Shown here one piece after another: positions 16,270-25,086 of a DNA stretch of 64,000 nucleotides (its first letter is position 1; each line of letters starts with the position of its first letter). The stretch covers positions 682,001 to 746,000 of the forward strand of contig NZ_JAHZTD010000001.1 in the NCBI RefSeq assembly GCF_019599275.1. The letters run 5' to 3'. The notes beneath the pieces are model-generated. The model did not search any database. It saw only the letters and a program-made list of their open reading frames with translations, and was not told the origin of the DNA. Position numbers and translations under genes: made by a program. The DNA is from Hymenobacter sp. HSC-4F20 (lineage in GTDB: Bacteria > Bacteroidota > Bacteroidia > Cytophagales > Hymenobacteraceae).

Positions 16270-16299
16270 AAAGCCGCTCCCCGGAAAGGAAGCGGCTTT
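16270..16299 (-). terminator. Intrinsic terminator of the DUF3127 gene
   Basis: A 9-bp stem (16270-16278 with 16291-16299), followed on the minus strand by a T-run (complement of GCAAAAAGC). It lies 35 bases after the DUF3127 stop codon. Confidence 0.7.
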
Positions 16300-16333
16300 G
16301 CGTACACTGCGTAGGCCAGGGTGATGACCTGGG

Positions 16334-16759
16334 TTAGAAGGGCAGGTCGTTGTCGTCGTCCGAGGCAATAGGGGCGGCCGAAGCGCGCAGATTCGGGTTC
16401 TGGTTCTGGGCCGGAGCCGCGGCCCGGGGAGCCGACTGCTGGTAGTTGCTACCACCCTGAGGAGCCGAAGCGCCTCCACCAGCACCGGACTCGATGCGCC
16501 AGGCTTCGAGGTTGGTGAAGTACAGCATCTGGCCGTTTTTGTTGAACCCGCGGCCCCGCAGGTTAAAGGAGATTTTCACCTCGTCACCCACTTTGTAGGA
16601 GTCGATGAGGGCAGTCTTATCCTGTACCAGCTGGAACTTGATATGCTCGGGATACTGGCCGTCTACGACCTCCAGCACGAACTCGCGCTTGCGGAATTTC
16701 TCGCTCACCTGCTGTTCGTCGAAAATCTCGTGCAGGCGGCCGGTAGCTTCGTAAGCCAT
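16334..16759 (-). CDS. DUF3127 protein with SSB-like acidic tail
   Basis: A 141-residue protein (start MAYEATGRL at 16759; the longer ORF start adds 13 residues and is unlikely). Residues 1-85 match the Bacteroidota-specific DUF3127 domain (FRKREFVLEV, KFQLVQDKTALIDSY, VKISFNLRGRGF), which looks like an OB-fold. A glycine-, alanine-, glutamine- and proline-rich disordered linker follows, and the end is SDDDNDLPF. This layout (OB-fold, flexible linker, acidic tip ending in Leu/Ile-Pro-Phe) copies single-stranded DNA-binding protein, whose tip recruits repair and replication proteins. A nucleic-acid role is inferred, not known. Confidence 0.88.
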   Translation of the reverse strand: MAYEATGRLHEIFDEQQVSEKFRKREFVLEVVDGQYPEHIKFQLVQDKTALIDSYKVGDEVKISFNLRGRGFNKNGQMLYFTNLEAWRIESGAGGGASAPQGGSNYQQSAPRAAAPAQNQNPNLRASAAPIASDDDNDLPF

Positions 16760-16861
16760 AAGAAGAATATGTTTGGGGAGTTGAAAACAGTAAACCAAAC
16801 CTACGAAAAAAAACGCGGTTCGTTCGGGTCAATCCTGGCCCGTTAGGCTCAGATGCTTGCC

Positions 16862-16869
16862 TACCTTTG
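16862..16869 (+). promoter_or_regulatory. Bacteroidota -7 element upstream of isoaspartyl peptidase
   Basis: TACCTTTG is an exact match to TAnnTTTG, 38 bases before the ATG at 16908. No TTG is seen at the expected -33 distance. Confidence 0.5.
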
Positions 16870-16907
16870 TCTTGCGTTTTTGCTTACCCGCTAATTTTTT
16901 TCGCTTT

Positions 16908-17894
16908 ATGACAACTTCCTTCGCCTTGGCCCTGCATGGCGGGGCCGGTACTATTTCGCCCCAGTCCATGACCCCGGAAAAGGAGCAGGCCTACCGCGAA
17001 GCCCTCGGCGAGGCCTTAGCTATCGGCTACGCCGTACTGCAGCGGGGTGGCTCGGCCCTCGACGCGGTGGAACTGGCCGTGCGTAGCCTTGAGGACTGTC
17101 CCTTGTTTAATGCCGGCCGCGGGGCCGTGTTTACCCACGAAGGCCACCACGAAATGGATGCCGCCCTCATGGATGGCCGCACTCGGGCGGCCGGGGCCGT
17201 TACGGGGGTGCGTACCGTGCAGAACCCTATCCGGGCGGCGCGCCTGGTGATGGAGAAAACGGAGCACGTGTTACTGGGCTACCCCGGCGCCGATGAGCTG
17301 GCCCGACAACACGGCCTGCCCACGCAGCCCGCTGAATACTTCTTCACCCAGCACCGCTACGAGCAGTTGCAGGAGGCGCTGGCCGAGGGCCGCATGCGCC
17401 TCGACCACAGCGAGGCCCTGACTACGGACGCGCCCCTGGCCGAGCCATCCGCCTTTCCCAACGAAGACCCTAAAAAGAAAATGGGCACCGTGGGCGCCGT
17501 GGCTCTTGACTTACACGGCAACCTGGCCGCCGCCACCAGCACCGGCGGCATGACCAACAAGCAGCACTCCCGCATCGGCGACTCGCCCATCATTGGGGCG
17601 GGCACTTTCGCCGACAACCGCACCTGTGCCATTAGCTGCACCGGGCACGGCGAGTTTTTTCTGCGCGCCGTGGTGGCCTACGACATCAGCTGCCTGATAG
17701 AGTACCGCGGCCTGAGCCTGGCCGAGGCGTGCCGTGTAGTCGTGCACGACAAGCTCGCGCCTATCGGCGGTGAAGGGGGCTTAGTGGCCGTGGACGCGGC
17801 AGGTAACGTAGCTCTGCCTTTCAACTCGGAAGGCATGTACCGTGCCTACCAGACCAGCGCCAACGCGGCGCCGTTCGTGGCTATCTACCAGTAG
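16908..17894 (+). CDS. iaaA: Isoaspartyl peptidase/L-asparaginase (Ntn-hydrolase)
   Basis: A 328-residue plant-type asparaginase/beta-aspartyl peptidase, which cleaves L-asparagine and iso-aspartyl dipeptides. It matures by self-cleavage before a nucleophilic threonine. Family marks are ALALHGGAGTI at the start, LFNAGRGAVFTHEG (about 69-82), HEMDAALMDG, and the processing site KKMGTVGAVALD with Thr194 as the expected nucleophile. TSTGGMTNK and RIGDSPIIGAGTFAD follow, and the substrate-binding TGHGEFFLR (about 245). The start ATG 16908 places HGGAG at the usual position. It is convergent with a cyanophycinase gene, whose beta-Asp-Arg products it could hydrolyse. Confidence 0.95.
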   Translation: MTTSFALALHGGAGTISPQSMTPEKEQAYREALGEALAIGYAVLQRGGSALDAVELAVRSLEDCPLFNAGRGAVFTHEGHHEMDAALMDGRTRAAGAVTGVRTVQNPIRAARLVMEKTEHVLLGYPGADELARQHGLPTQPAEYFFTQHRYEQLQEALAEGRMRLDHSEALTTDAPLAEPSAFPNEDPKKKMGTVGAVALDLHGNLAAATSTGGMTNKQHSRIGDSPIIGAGTFADNRTCAISCTGHGEFFLRAVVAYDISCLIEYRGLSLAEACRVVVHDKLAPIGGEGGLVAVDAAGNVALPFNSEGMYRAYQTSANAAPFVAIYQ

Positions 17895-18075
17895 ATGCTA
17901 GACATACTTCCTGCGCCTATATATATAAGGAGTAGGCCTCGGGACAAATACGCTTGCGTTTGCAAGGTAAAATGTTGATAAGCAGTGTAAAAGGAATTGG
18001 CAGCCGGTTAAAGGAGTTTTTTCCTGCCGGGCAGAAAAACAAGCTATGGTTACCCAGCATACAGGGGTAGCAAAA

Positions 18076-18109
18076 ACACGAACGGCTTCCCCAGGGAAGC
18101 CGTTCGTGT
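18076..18109 (-). terminator. Intrinsic terminator of the cyanophycinase gene
   Basis: A perfect 16-bp stem (18076-18091 with 18094-18109) and a 2-base spacing, so the effective loop is a few bases. On the minus strand it is followed by TTTTTG. It may also help end the convergent isoaspartyl peptidase transcript. Confidence 0.8.
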
Positions 18110-18130
18110 ATGCAGAGTTGCGGAACACCG

Positions 18131-19090
18131 CTAGAGGGCGGGAGCCGGCTCATTTGCGTCCTGGCCTGCGGTCAGGCGTACCGACTCGGCAGCTTGCTGG
18201 CGCAGCTTCAGGTCGGGGTAGAATTCGCGCTGGTCGATGTCGTAGAGGTTTCCTTTCACCAGCACATGCAGCAGCATGCTTTCAATAGAAATGGCCTCCC
18301 CCTTCCTGGCGGCGGGGGCATTGTTGTGCTCCAGCTTGTGGCCATCCATGATGATAACCAGGTTGGAGCCAATGGTTTCAATCTGGCTGCCTTCCGTGAT
18401 AAGCACGCCCGTGTCCTCACCCAGGCCAATGCCAATCAGCTTGGGGTGCAGGGCCACGGCCTCAATCAGGCGGCCGAAGCGCCCCCGCTTCACGAAGTGT
18501 GAGTCGATAACTACGTTGTCGATAAAGCCCAGTCCCGTTCCCATCTTCACGGCTCCCTTCATGAGGGCGTCCGGCACACTGCCGCCTTTGATCATGGTTT
18601 TAGACATGGCCATGGCGCCGGCCGAGGTACCCGCAATAATGAAGTTAGGCTGGTTGTAGTAGCGCTCCTGCAGGGTGGCCAGAAATTCTGTACCCCCGAA
18701 AATATCCGTCAGGCGCGACTGGTTGCCCCCCGAGAACATCACAACGTCGGCCTGCTTTAGCCGCTCAACGTACTCGGGGCGGAGGGCATCCTCGGGCACC
18801 CGAATATCCATTATGCTCACGTTGTTGCAGTTGAGCATAGTGAATGAGGAGACATAGATGCGGGCTACTTCCTCCGGAATCATGGAGGCGGTAGTGATAA
18901 CCTCAATGCGTGGGTCTTCCTTGCCGGATTCCAGTACTACCCGCTTGAGGATACCCAACTCGAAAAAGTTGAGGTAGTATTTCTTTTTGGTGCGCGGGTT
19001 AGGGTAAGTACCCTTGTCTTCATTGCCTCCAATGGCAATTAGCTTCCCGAGCGGTCTAGAGTTTTTCAATGCGGAAATCAGCTTAATCAC
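18131..19090 (-). CDS. cphB: Cyanophycinase (peptidase S51)
   Basis: An S51-family serine peptidase that hydrolyses cyanophycin (multi-L-arginyl-poly-L-aspartate) to beta-Asp-Arg dipeptides. The start is taken as GTG at 19090 (VIKLISALK), giving 319 residues. The ATG at 19195 adds 35 residues that do not look like protein or a signal peptide. Family marks are GKLIAIGGNEDKG near the N-terminus, VEVITTAS-like EVITTASMIPEEV, FSGGNQSRL, and the nucleophile elbow IIAGTSAGAMAMS (Ser156). FIDNVVIDSHFVKRGRFGRL and GIGLGEDTGVLI (about 230-275) complete the family pattern. No signal peptide is present, so it is intracellular. It is convergent with the isoaspartyl peptidase gene. No cyanophycin synthetase is seen in this window. 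Confidence 0.94.
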   Translation of the reverse strand: MIKLISALKNSRPLGKLIAIGGNEDKGTYPNPRTKKKYYLNFFELGILKRVVLESGKEDPRIEVITTASMIPEEVARIYVSSFTMLNCNNVSIMDIRVPEDALRPEYVERLKQADVVMFSGGNQSRLTDIFGGTEFLATLQERYYNQPNFIIAGTSAGAMAMSKTMIKGGSVPDALMKGAVKMGTGLGFIDNVVIDSHFVKRGRFGRLIEAVALHPKLIGIGLGEDTGVLITEGSQIETIGSNLVIIMDGHKLEHNNAPAARKGEAISIESMLLHVLVKGNLYDIDQREFYPDLKLRQQAAESVRLTAGQDANEPAPAL

Positions 19091-19258
19091 ACAACTAAGA
19101 AAGAACCCGCTTGTGCAAGCAAGGTTCAGGCCACCTCTGTCGGGCCACCAGCCGTAACAAAGCACGGCAGCTGCGGCGTTCCGGCCCCAGCTCATTTAGC
19201 GCCCGAAATAAGGGCTTGGCCGCCCAGCTCGGGCGGCGTTCTGGTCGAAGTGCGCCAG

Positions 19259-21076
19259 CTACTCGGTGGGGTTACCCAGTAGCGCGTCAAACGTGCTGGT
19301 GGCCACGGCGTGATAGTTGCCGCGCGCGGCGGCGTAAATAGCCCGGGCCCGGTCGGCGCCAGAGGGGGTAGCCAGCAGCGCCCGGTAGAGGGGCACGAGA
19401 AACTTGCGCCGCCCCACCCACGTCAGAAACTCCCGGAGCGGCTCTTCAGCGGGCGCGTACCCGGCCGCAATAGTTAAGGGAAACCAAGCGGCCAGTATTT
19501 CAGCATTCCCCGAATGAGTAAAGGCAAATGCCTCGTCCAGCTCCGTCAGTCGGGCGGCGGTTAGGCCCGGCGGTAGCCCGTGCAGGAAGTGTACCCACTC
19601 GTGGCTGGTCCAGCCTGTGGTTGTGAGGTTTGCGGCGGGCGTGCCGGCTTGCCACTGCGCCAGTGCCGCCTCTACCGCCTGAAAGCGGGCCGCCACCACA
19701 GGTGGAGCTACTGCCGGAATGCCCGGGCCATTAATCCAGGCGGCTAGCTGCAGGTGCTCTTCCAGGCCCGGGTGCTTGGCCAGCAACTCCTGCCGCAGAT
19801 ACTCTACGAAGGAAAGCGTGTCCATGCTGCGGAAGCTGTGCCGGGCAAAGTAATCTTTGATAAAGGTGTCTAGGGCCGGCCGGCCAACCAGGTGCTCCAG
19901 GGTGAGCAACAGGTAGTCACCTTTTTCGTAGGCAATTTCATTTAATCCCTCGTCGGGGTCCCGGCCGGCTAGGTTAAGGTGCAGGTGGGTGTCAGGACTG
20001 GTGGGCCCGAGTTCCTCGACGGTATGGAGTAGGGCAGTATGCCCTAGCACCTGGAGCATATCAGCGTAGGGCCGGCCATAGAGCTTCTCCATAATGCGGC
20101 GCTCGAAGTATACTGTGAAGCCTTCATTCAGCCAGAAGTCGTTCCAGGTGGCGTTGGTCACCAGGTTACCACTCCAGGAATGCGCCAGCTCGTGGGCCAC
20201 CAGGCTGGTCAGGCTCCGGTCGCCGGCCAGAATGGTGGGGGTAACAAACGTAAGCCGCGGGTTTTCCATACCGCCAAACGGGAAGGAGGGCGGCAGCACC
20301 AGCAAGTCGTACCGCTCCCATCGGTAGGGGCCGTACAAGTCCTCAGCGGCTGTGACCATGTCTTCCAGATCGGCAAACTCCTCGGCTGCTTGGGGCAGGG
20401 TAGCAGGTTCGGCGTACACGCCGGTGCGGGCGCTAAGAGGGCGGAACTCCAGGTCACCCACGGCCAGGGCCATAAGGTAGGCTGGAATGGGCTGGCTCAT
20501 ACGGAAAGTATACGAGCCGTCGGGGGTGCGCTCCTGCGGGTTCTCGGCGCTCATTAGCGGGAGCAGGTGGGCGGGAACCTGCACCCGCGCTTCGTAGGTG
20601 AAGCGCACGCCGGGGGAGTCCTGGCAGGGGAGCCAAGTGCGGGCCAGGATGGCCTGCGACTGGGTGAAGAGGAAAGGCTGCTGGCGGCCGGCGGTTTGCG
20701 CGGGGGGTAGCCACTGCAAGGCGGCGGCGCCCGGCGCGGTACGGTAGCGAATGGTAACGGCAGCCGCATCGGGAGAGAGGACAATGTGCAGGGGCTGGCC
20801 CAGCACTGTATCATCGGGCCCAAACTCATAGGTAGTAGGGGTGCCGTCGGGGCCACCCAGCAGCACAGCGTCAATTGCCAATCCGCGGGTGTCCAGCACT
20901 AGCTCAGCGGCCGGAGCATGATGGGTAAGCTGCCAGGTAGCCGTTCCCGCGAGGGTACTGGAAGAGAAATCGACGATCAGGTCGAGGTCGAGGTGGTGCA
21001 CGCTGACTTCCGCGGGACGGGCGTAGCTGTGTGGGTCCGGGGTGAAGGCAGGGGCGAGGGAAGGATGGTGCGACAT
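19259..21076 (-). CDS. M1 family metallopeptidase (LTA4-hydrolase-like aminopeptidase)
   Basis: A zinc aminopeptidase of family M1. The start at 21076 (MSHHPSLAPAF) gives 605 residues. The longer ORF to 21280 passes through a proline- and glycine-rich stretch that is probably non-coding, since it overlaps the divergent upstream region. Visible motifs are the exopeptidase GGMEN (GMENP) and the zinc site VAHELAHSW (HExxH), followed by the third ligand in NEGFTVYFE. Tyrosines are present downstream (about residue 350). The C-terminal helical domain resembles leukotriene A4 hydrolases. It removes N-terminal amino acids from peptides. No signal peptide is evident with this start. It is divergent from the L,D-transpeptidase gene. 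Confidence 0.93.
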   Translation of the reverse strand: MSHHPSLAPAFTPDPHSYARPAEVSVHHLDLDLIVDFSSSTLAGTATWQLTHHAPAAELVLDTRGLAIDAVLLGGPDGTPTTYEFGPDDTVLGQPLHIVLSPDAAAVTIRYRTAPGAAALQWLPPAQTAGRQQPFLFTQSQAILARTWLPCQDSPGVRFTYEARVQVPAHLLPLMSAENPQERTPDGSYTFRMSQPIPAYLMALAVGDLEFRPLSARTGVYAEPATLPQAAEEFADLEDMVTAAEDLYGPYRWERYDLLVLPPSFPFGGMENPRLTFVTPTILAGDRSLTSLVAHELAHSWSGNLVTNATWNDFWLNEGFTVYFERRIMEKLYGRPYADMLQVLGHTALLHTVEELGPTSPDTHLHLNLAGRDPDEGLNEIAYEKGDYLLLTLEHLVGRPALDTFIKDYFARHSFRSMDTLSFVEYLRQELLAKHPGLEEHLQLAAWINGPGIPAVAPPVVAARFQAVEAALAQWQAGTPAANLTTTGWTSHEWVHFLHGLPPGLTAARLTELDEAFAFTHSGNAEILAAWFPLTIAAGYAPAEEPLREFLTWVGRRKFLVPLYRALLATPSGADRARAIYAAARGNYHAVATSTFDALLGNPTE

Positions 21077-21381
21077 GGTAGGGGTGAAGGGCTGCCGGAG
21101 CAGTAACAAGGATAAGGCAAAGGTAGCCAAAACAGGAGGCCGCCGCCGCCCGCCCCGGCCGCCGCCCGCCCCGGCCGCCGGCCGAGCGGTAAACAGCCCT
21201 GATTTGTCTGCGCTGGTCGAGCCGGGAGTCGGTGTAAATGCGCTAACTTGCCGCCGCAGGAGAAAACCCGGCGCTGACAACTCAGCCCTGCGGAATTCAG
21301 TACAACGTCGTGAATCAAAATTCCGCTAAAGTTGGCGCGAAATCTGATTCAGCTTTGTTACTTTTTCTCCTGACTACTGGC

Positions 21382-23142
21382 ATGAACGAAACGCATCGTC
21401 CCTTTTTCTATACCGTTTGCTGCTGGCTGCTGGGCCTGCTGCTGCTCACGTCTACCGTGTCGTGCAGCCAGGACCAGAAGGCGCAGCTCAAGGAGGCCCT
21501 ACCCGGCGGCCTGACCAAGGCGGGCGGCGCCCAGCCCACGCTCGACAGTGTATACATTGTAAAGTACATGTCGGCGGAACCAAAATTTAAGGACCAGATT
21601 GAGTGGGCCAAGAAATTCTACCGGGAGCGAGGCTTCCGGCTGGGGTGGTTCCGTAACCATGAGGTGGTGCCCCAGGCCAAAACCCTGCTGGCCGTTATTA
21701 ACAAGGCGGCTGACGAAGGGCTGGATCCTAATGACTACAAAACCAAGGATTTCAATAAGCTTTTTGCGAGCTTAGAAGCAGCACAGTCGGACTCTACCAA
21801 GCGCAATGCGCTGGAAAAGGAAATTGATGTGGCTTTGTCGGGTACCTACTTTAACTATGCCTCCGACTTTTATCGGGGTACGGTAGACCCGCGCGCCGTG
21901 AAGGCTATTGACTGGAAGGTCAAGCGGAATAAGATCAAGCTGCACAAAGCCCTGATGACTATCCTCAAAGAGCGGGAGAGCATCTACGGCTATTATGATT
22001 TCGAGCCGCTTCACCCCGAGTATGACCGGCTGAAAAAGGCCTTAGCTGAGTACCGGGAAATTCAGCGCAACGGGGGGTGGCCTACTATCCCCGCTGGCAC
22101 GCGCTTAGTGCCGGGCACCTCGTCGCCGGCCGTGACAGCTCTGAGCGCCCGGCTGCTGGGGCAGAATGCGGCTACGGCCGCTACGGCTACGCCCGCCGTG
22201 GCCGTGGCTAATAAGCCAGGTTCGGCAGTTCCCGCAACTACTGCATCAGCCCCTGCCTACACTCCCGAGCTGGTAGCCGCCGTGAAAGAGTTTCAGCAGC
22301 AGAACGGTCTCAAGGCCGATGGCGTCGTGGCTGGCGAGACCCTGCGTCTGCTCAATATTCCGGTTAATCAGCGCATCGACCAAATCATGCTGAACATGGA
22401 GCGCTGGCGCTGGATTCCTAAAAAGTTTGAACCCAGCTACCTGCTCGTAAACATTCCTGAGTACACGCTGCACGTAGTAGAAGAAGGCAAAGAAGCCTTC
22501 ACCATGCCCGTAATTGTGGGCAAGACTCTGAACGCAACGCCGGTCTTCAGCGACAAAATGGAGTTCGTCGTACTAGCCCCTTACTGGAACGTACCCTACA
22601 GCATCATTGATAAAGAGCTTCGCAATAAGCTGGCCGCCGACCCTCACGGTACCCTTGACCGGCTGGACATGGAAGTTGTGAAAGGGTGGGGCGCTAAAGC
22701 TACCCCCGTTGATCCTTCCAGCATTAACTGGAGCAACCTAACGGAGAAGACGTGGAAGTATACCTTACGCCGGCGGCCGGGACCCAAGAATGACCTGGGC
22801 GACGTAAAGTTTATCTTTCCCAACTCTCAAGATATTTACCTCCACGATACCCCTCACGACGAACTGTTCAGCCAAACCAAGCGTGGCTTCAGCCACGGGT
22901 GCGTGCGGGTAGCAGAGCCCATCAAGCTGGCCGAATATCTGCTTCGTAATAAGCCCGGCTGGGACCGGACTGCCATCATGGACACGATTGCAGGGCGGCG
23001 GGAGAAATATGTAACCCTACCTGAAAAGCTACCAGTATACTTGGTTTACTTTACTACGTGGGTAGACGAGGCCGGCAAGGTTCATTTCCGCGACGATATC
23101 TACGGGCACGACAAGGCCCTGGCCAAAGAGTACTTCGATTAG
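21382..23142 (+). CDS. L,D-transpeptidase lipoprotein with peptidoglycan-binding domain
   Basis: A 586-residue YcbB-like murein L,D-transpeptidase that would form 3-3 cross-links or attach proteins to peptidoglycan. The start at 21382 gives a lipoprotein signal with lipobox STVSC-SQ (Cys about residue 29). The N-terminal region (about 60-225) matches the helical scaffold domain of this family. An alanine-rich linker and a PGBD1 peptidoglycan-binding domain (about 290-325, ELVAAVKEFQQQNGLKADG) come next. The YkuD catalytic domain (about 340-540) ends with FSHGCVRVAEP, nucleophile Cys507. PYWNVPYSI and FPNSQDIYLHDTP are further YcbB-type marks. Monocistronic, ending before a strong terminator. 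Confidence 0.94.
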   Translation: MNETHRPFFYTVCCWLLGLLLLTSTVSCSQDQKAQLKEALPGGLTKAGGAQPTLDSVYIVKYMSAEPKFKDQIEWAKKFYRERGFRLGWFRNHEVVPQAKTLLAVINKAADEGLDPNDYKTKDFNKLFASLEAAQSDSTKRNALEKEIDVALSGTYFNYASDFYRGTVDPRAVKAIDWKVKRNKIKLHKALMTILKERESIYGYYDFEPLHPEYDRLKKALAEYREIQRNGGWPTIPAGTRLVPGTSSPAVTALSARLLGQNAATAATATPAVAVANKPGSAVPATTASAPAYTPELVAAVKEFQQQNGLKADGVVAGETLRLLNIPVNQRIDQIMLNMERWRWIPKKFEPSYLLVNIPEYTLHVVEEGKEAFTMPVIVGKTLNATPVFSDKMEFVVLAPYWNVPYSIIDKELRNKLAADPHGTLDRLDMEVVKGWGAKATPVDPSSINWSNLTEKTWKYTLRRRPGPKNDLGDVKFIFPNSQDIYLHDTPHDELFSQTKRGFSHGCVRVAEPIKLAEYLLRNKPGWDRTAIMDTIAGRREKYVTLPEKLPVYLVYFTTWVDEAGKVHFRDDIYGHDKALAKEYFD

Positions 23143-23741
23143 AGCCCTGGCCGTAGGCAGCGGACAGTGTATGTAGGGCTGTAATCGCAACGCATTTATT
23201 TTGCTTACTACGTATAGCGGGCTTGCCCAAGTCCTACCCCGGCCGCCGGGAATATAGGCAGTGTACGTCGCAGAAAAAGCCAGTAGGGCAGCCTCCAATG
23301 GAGAGCTGCCCTACTGGCTTTTTGTGACTATAGGTTCGAGAATGTTGAGCTATTGAGCATAAGCTTGTAGCCGGGACCAACCAGTACCTGTAGCTACAAA
23401 ATATAAGCTCTGGTAGTAGGCCTACCCCCGAAGCGGAAGGGCAGGCTACTGCAACGGGCTATTCTTACAGACAGGCTGTATCCGCTTTCCAGGATCTACT
23501 ACGATGGCTATGGCAAAGCCGAGAAACTTTCTGGTAGTACTTCAGCTGCAATAGAGAAGCAAAAGGGGCAAGCAAGAGTTTACTAATGTAATAACATATG
23601 TAATCACTGCCTAGGCATAGGTTATTTATGTAAACAAAGGTGGCAAATGGGTATTCGTTGTTTAAGTATGTAAACAATAGGCTCGCTCGTAGGAGGAGCT
23701 GTGGGAAGCTGCTACATTTGTAACCATACAAAAGGTTTGGA
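23143..23741. other. Intergenic region with terminator and repeated TATGTAAACAA
   Basis: There is no convincing gene in these 599 bases. They hold a strong bidirectional terminator (23274-23323), an AT-rich stretch from 23560, two exact copies of TATGTAAACAA (23627-23637 and 23667-23677, 40 bp apart), and a TACATTTG promoter-like element at 23713-23720 just ahead of the XRE regulator. Confidence 0.6.
23274..23323. terminator. Long intrinsic terminator after L,D-transpeptidase
   Basis: A perfect 19-bp stem (23274-23292 with 23305-23323) bounded by A5 on the left and T5 on the right, so it can act on both strands. It lies 130 bases after the L,D-transpeptidase stop. Confidence 0.85.
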
Positions 23742-24287
23742 ATGATTGAGCAACGTATTCGGGAGCTACTGGCTGCGCGGCAGCTTAGCCCTACGCAGTT
23801 TGCGGACACGATAGGGGTTTCGCGGCCCATTGTGAGCCACATACTGAGCGGACGCAATAAGCCAAGCTTGGAGGTAGTGCAGAAAATTATCGGGGCCTTT
23901 CCGGAGCTGTCGTTGTCTTGGTTACTAAGCGGAAGCGGACAGATGCTAGACTTACCGCCTCTACAAGCGTCAGAAACAGCCACTGTACGGCCACTGCGGG
24001 GTCACCGTGAGGGCAACTCTACTCCCAAAGCAGCGAAAGCTCTGGAGGCACCTAAAGCTGCGCCTTCCCCCGCCTCTTCGGAGCCAGTGCAAGCCACTCA
24101 AGCTCTTTCTACTGTTCCGGAGCCTCCGGCTCATGCCACTGCGACAGAAGCGCTACCGGTTAGTGCCCCTTTACTGGCATCGCCACCTGAAGCCCAAGCT
24201 GCTGCCTTTGCTACCGCTGGCAAGCGTATTCGGCGTATCGTTATTTTCTACCAAGACGGCACCTTCTCCGACTTTCAGCCTGAATAG
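23742..24287 (+). CDS. XRE-family HTH regulator with proline/alanine-rich tail
   Basis: A 181-residue protein whose first 65 residues form a Cro/CI-type helix-turn-helix (LSPTQFADTIGVSRPIVSHIL, recognition helix near SRPIVSHILSG; then LSWLLSGSG). Residues about 70-160 are low complexity (Ala, Pro, Ser, Glu). The last 18, KRIRRIVIFYQDGTFSDF plus two residues, form a short conserved-looking beta segment, probably for self-association. It likely binds DNA as a dimer and may regulate itself. The two TATGTAAACAA repeats upstream are candidate operators. The TACATTTG at 23713 is a good -7 element, 21 bases before the ATG. Confidence 0.85.
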   Translation: MIEQRIRELLAARQLSPTQFADTIGVSRPIVSHILSGRNKPSLEVVQKIIGAFPELSLSWLLSGSGQMLDLPPLQASETATVRPLRGHREGNSTPKAAKALEAPKAAPSPASSEPVQATQALSTVPEPPAHATATEALPVSAPLLASPPEAQAAAFATAGKRIRRIVIFYQDGTFSDFQPE

Positions 24288-25086
24288 ACTCAGCTTATTG
24301 TTTTCTTTGCTGAAGGTGCAGCCGTGCCAGGAGCAGCATACTGTGTATGCCCAGTAGATGCAATTTGTCAGCATAGGTAAGTGAAATGCTGCGGCCCGCT
24401 AAAAAGCAGTAGTAAAGGTGCTTGATAACTGTCGTGTTTGTCCAGGGCCTCAACCGAGTTAAACACTATGGTTGTCTGTGCTAATTAAGTTGCTTATAAA
24501 CGTTTTACATTATATAAATGATGTTGTTTATCAGTAGTTTACGATGAATCATATAAATGATTAAGTTAGGTATGTGATTTTGGCTTACGGTGCAGAAGTT
24601 ATGGAGATAATCATATATTCTTCTGTGGGCGTTTGGCTGCCGATTAAACTATAAAAAGCGGGTTGATATGCTAAATTTCTTGCCTCTTGATATGATCTGC
24701 AAAGTTCAATTTATGTGCCCTGCCAGCAGGCTAATTCATTTAGTGAAGTGGAGGCCACACAGATAGTCCAAGAGGTAGGTTGCTTCAGCTTCCCACGAAA
24801 ACCAGACAGAGCAGTAATAAACCAGACTCGTTCGTTAGGAGTACAAACAGCAGAAAGCTAGTCGCGGCATATTTTACAGTTGTAAATACATTTGTAATCC
24901 TTATGCTAGCTACCACACACAGGAAGCCCACTCGGCATATACAAACTGAACGTGCATATCCTGTCACCGGCTAGTCTACTCTTCACAACGTGCCTCTGTT
25001 CTTAGAAAACCCCCGCAGCCAGAATAGGCAGTGAGGTAGATGACAACCTGCTTGGCCATCTTCGGGGCGGTGCTTACCTTTGGGGT
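24288..25086. other. AT-rich intergenic region without a clear gene
   Basis: These 799 bases are clearly more AT-rich than the surrounding genome. Small frames occur (such as one at 24780-24974), but none has coding-like composition. A repeated 11-mer, ATATAAATGAT, is found at 24512-24522 and 24551-24561 (39 bp apart). The right end holds the promoter of the small lipoprotein. I see no tRNA, terminator or mobile-element end. Confidence 0.5.
25052..25082 (+). promoter_or_regulatory. Complete Bacteroidota promoter of the small lipoprotein
   Basis: TTG at 25052-25054, a 20-bp spacer, and TACCTTTG at 25075-25082 give a full match to the Bacteroidota primary sigma promoter. The ATG is only 4 bases after the -7 element, so the transcript would start at or next to the start codon. 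Confidence 0.75.

Noticed and set aside
23465..23983. 172-codon minus-strand frame upstream of and over the XRE regulator gene
   Set aside because: It overlaps the HTH gene and the AT-rich leader and shows no domain or sensible start.
24780..24974. 64-codon plus-strand frame in the AT-rich gap
   Set aside because: No conserved motif and non-coding composition; the opposite strand is equally open.
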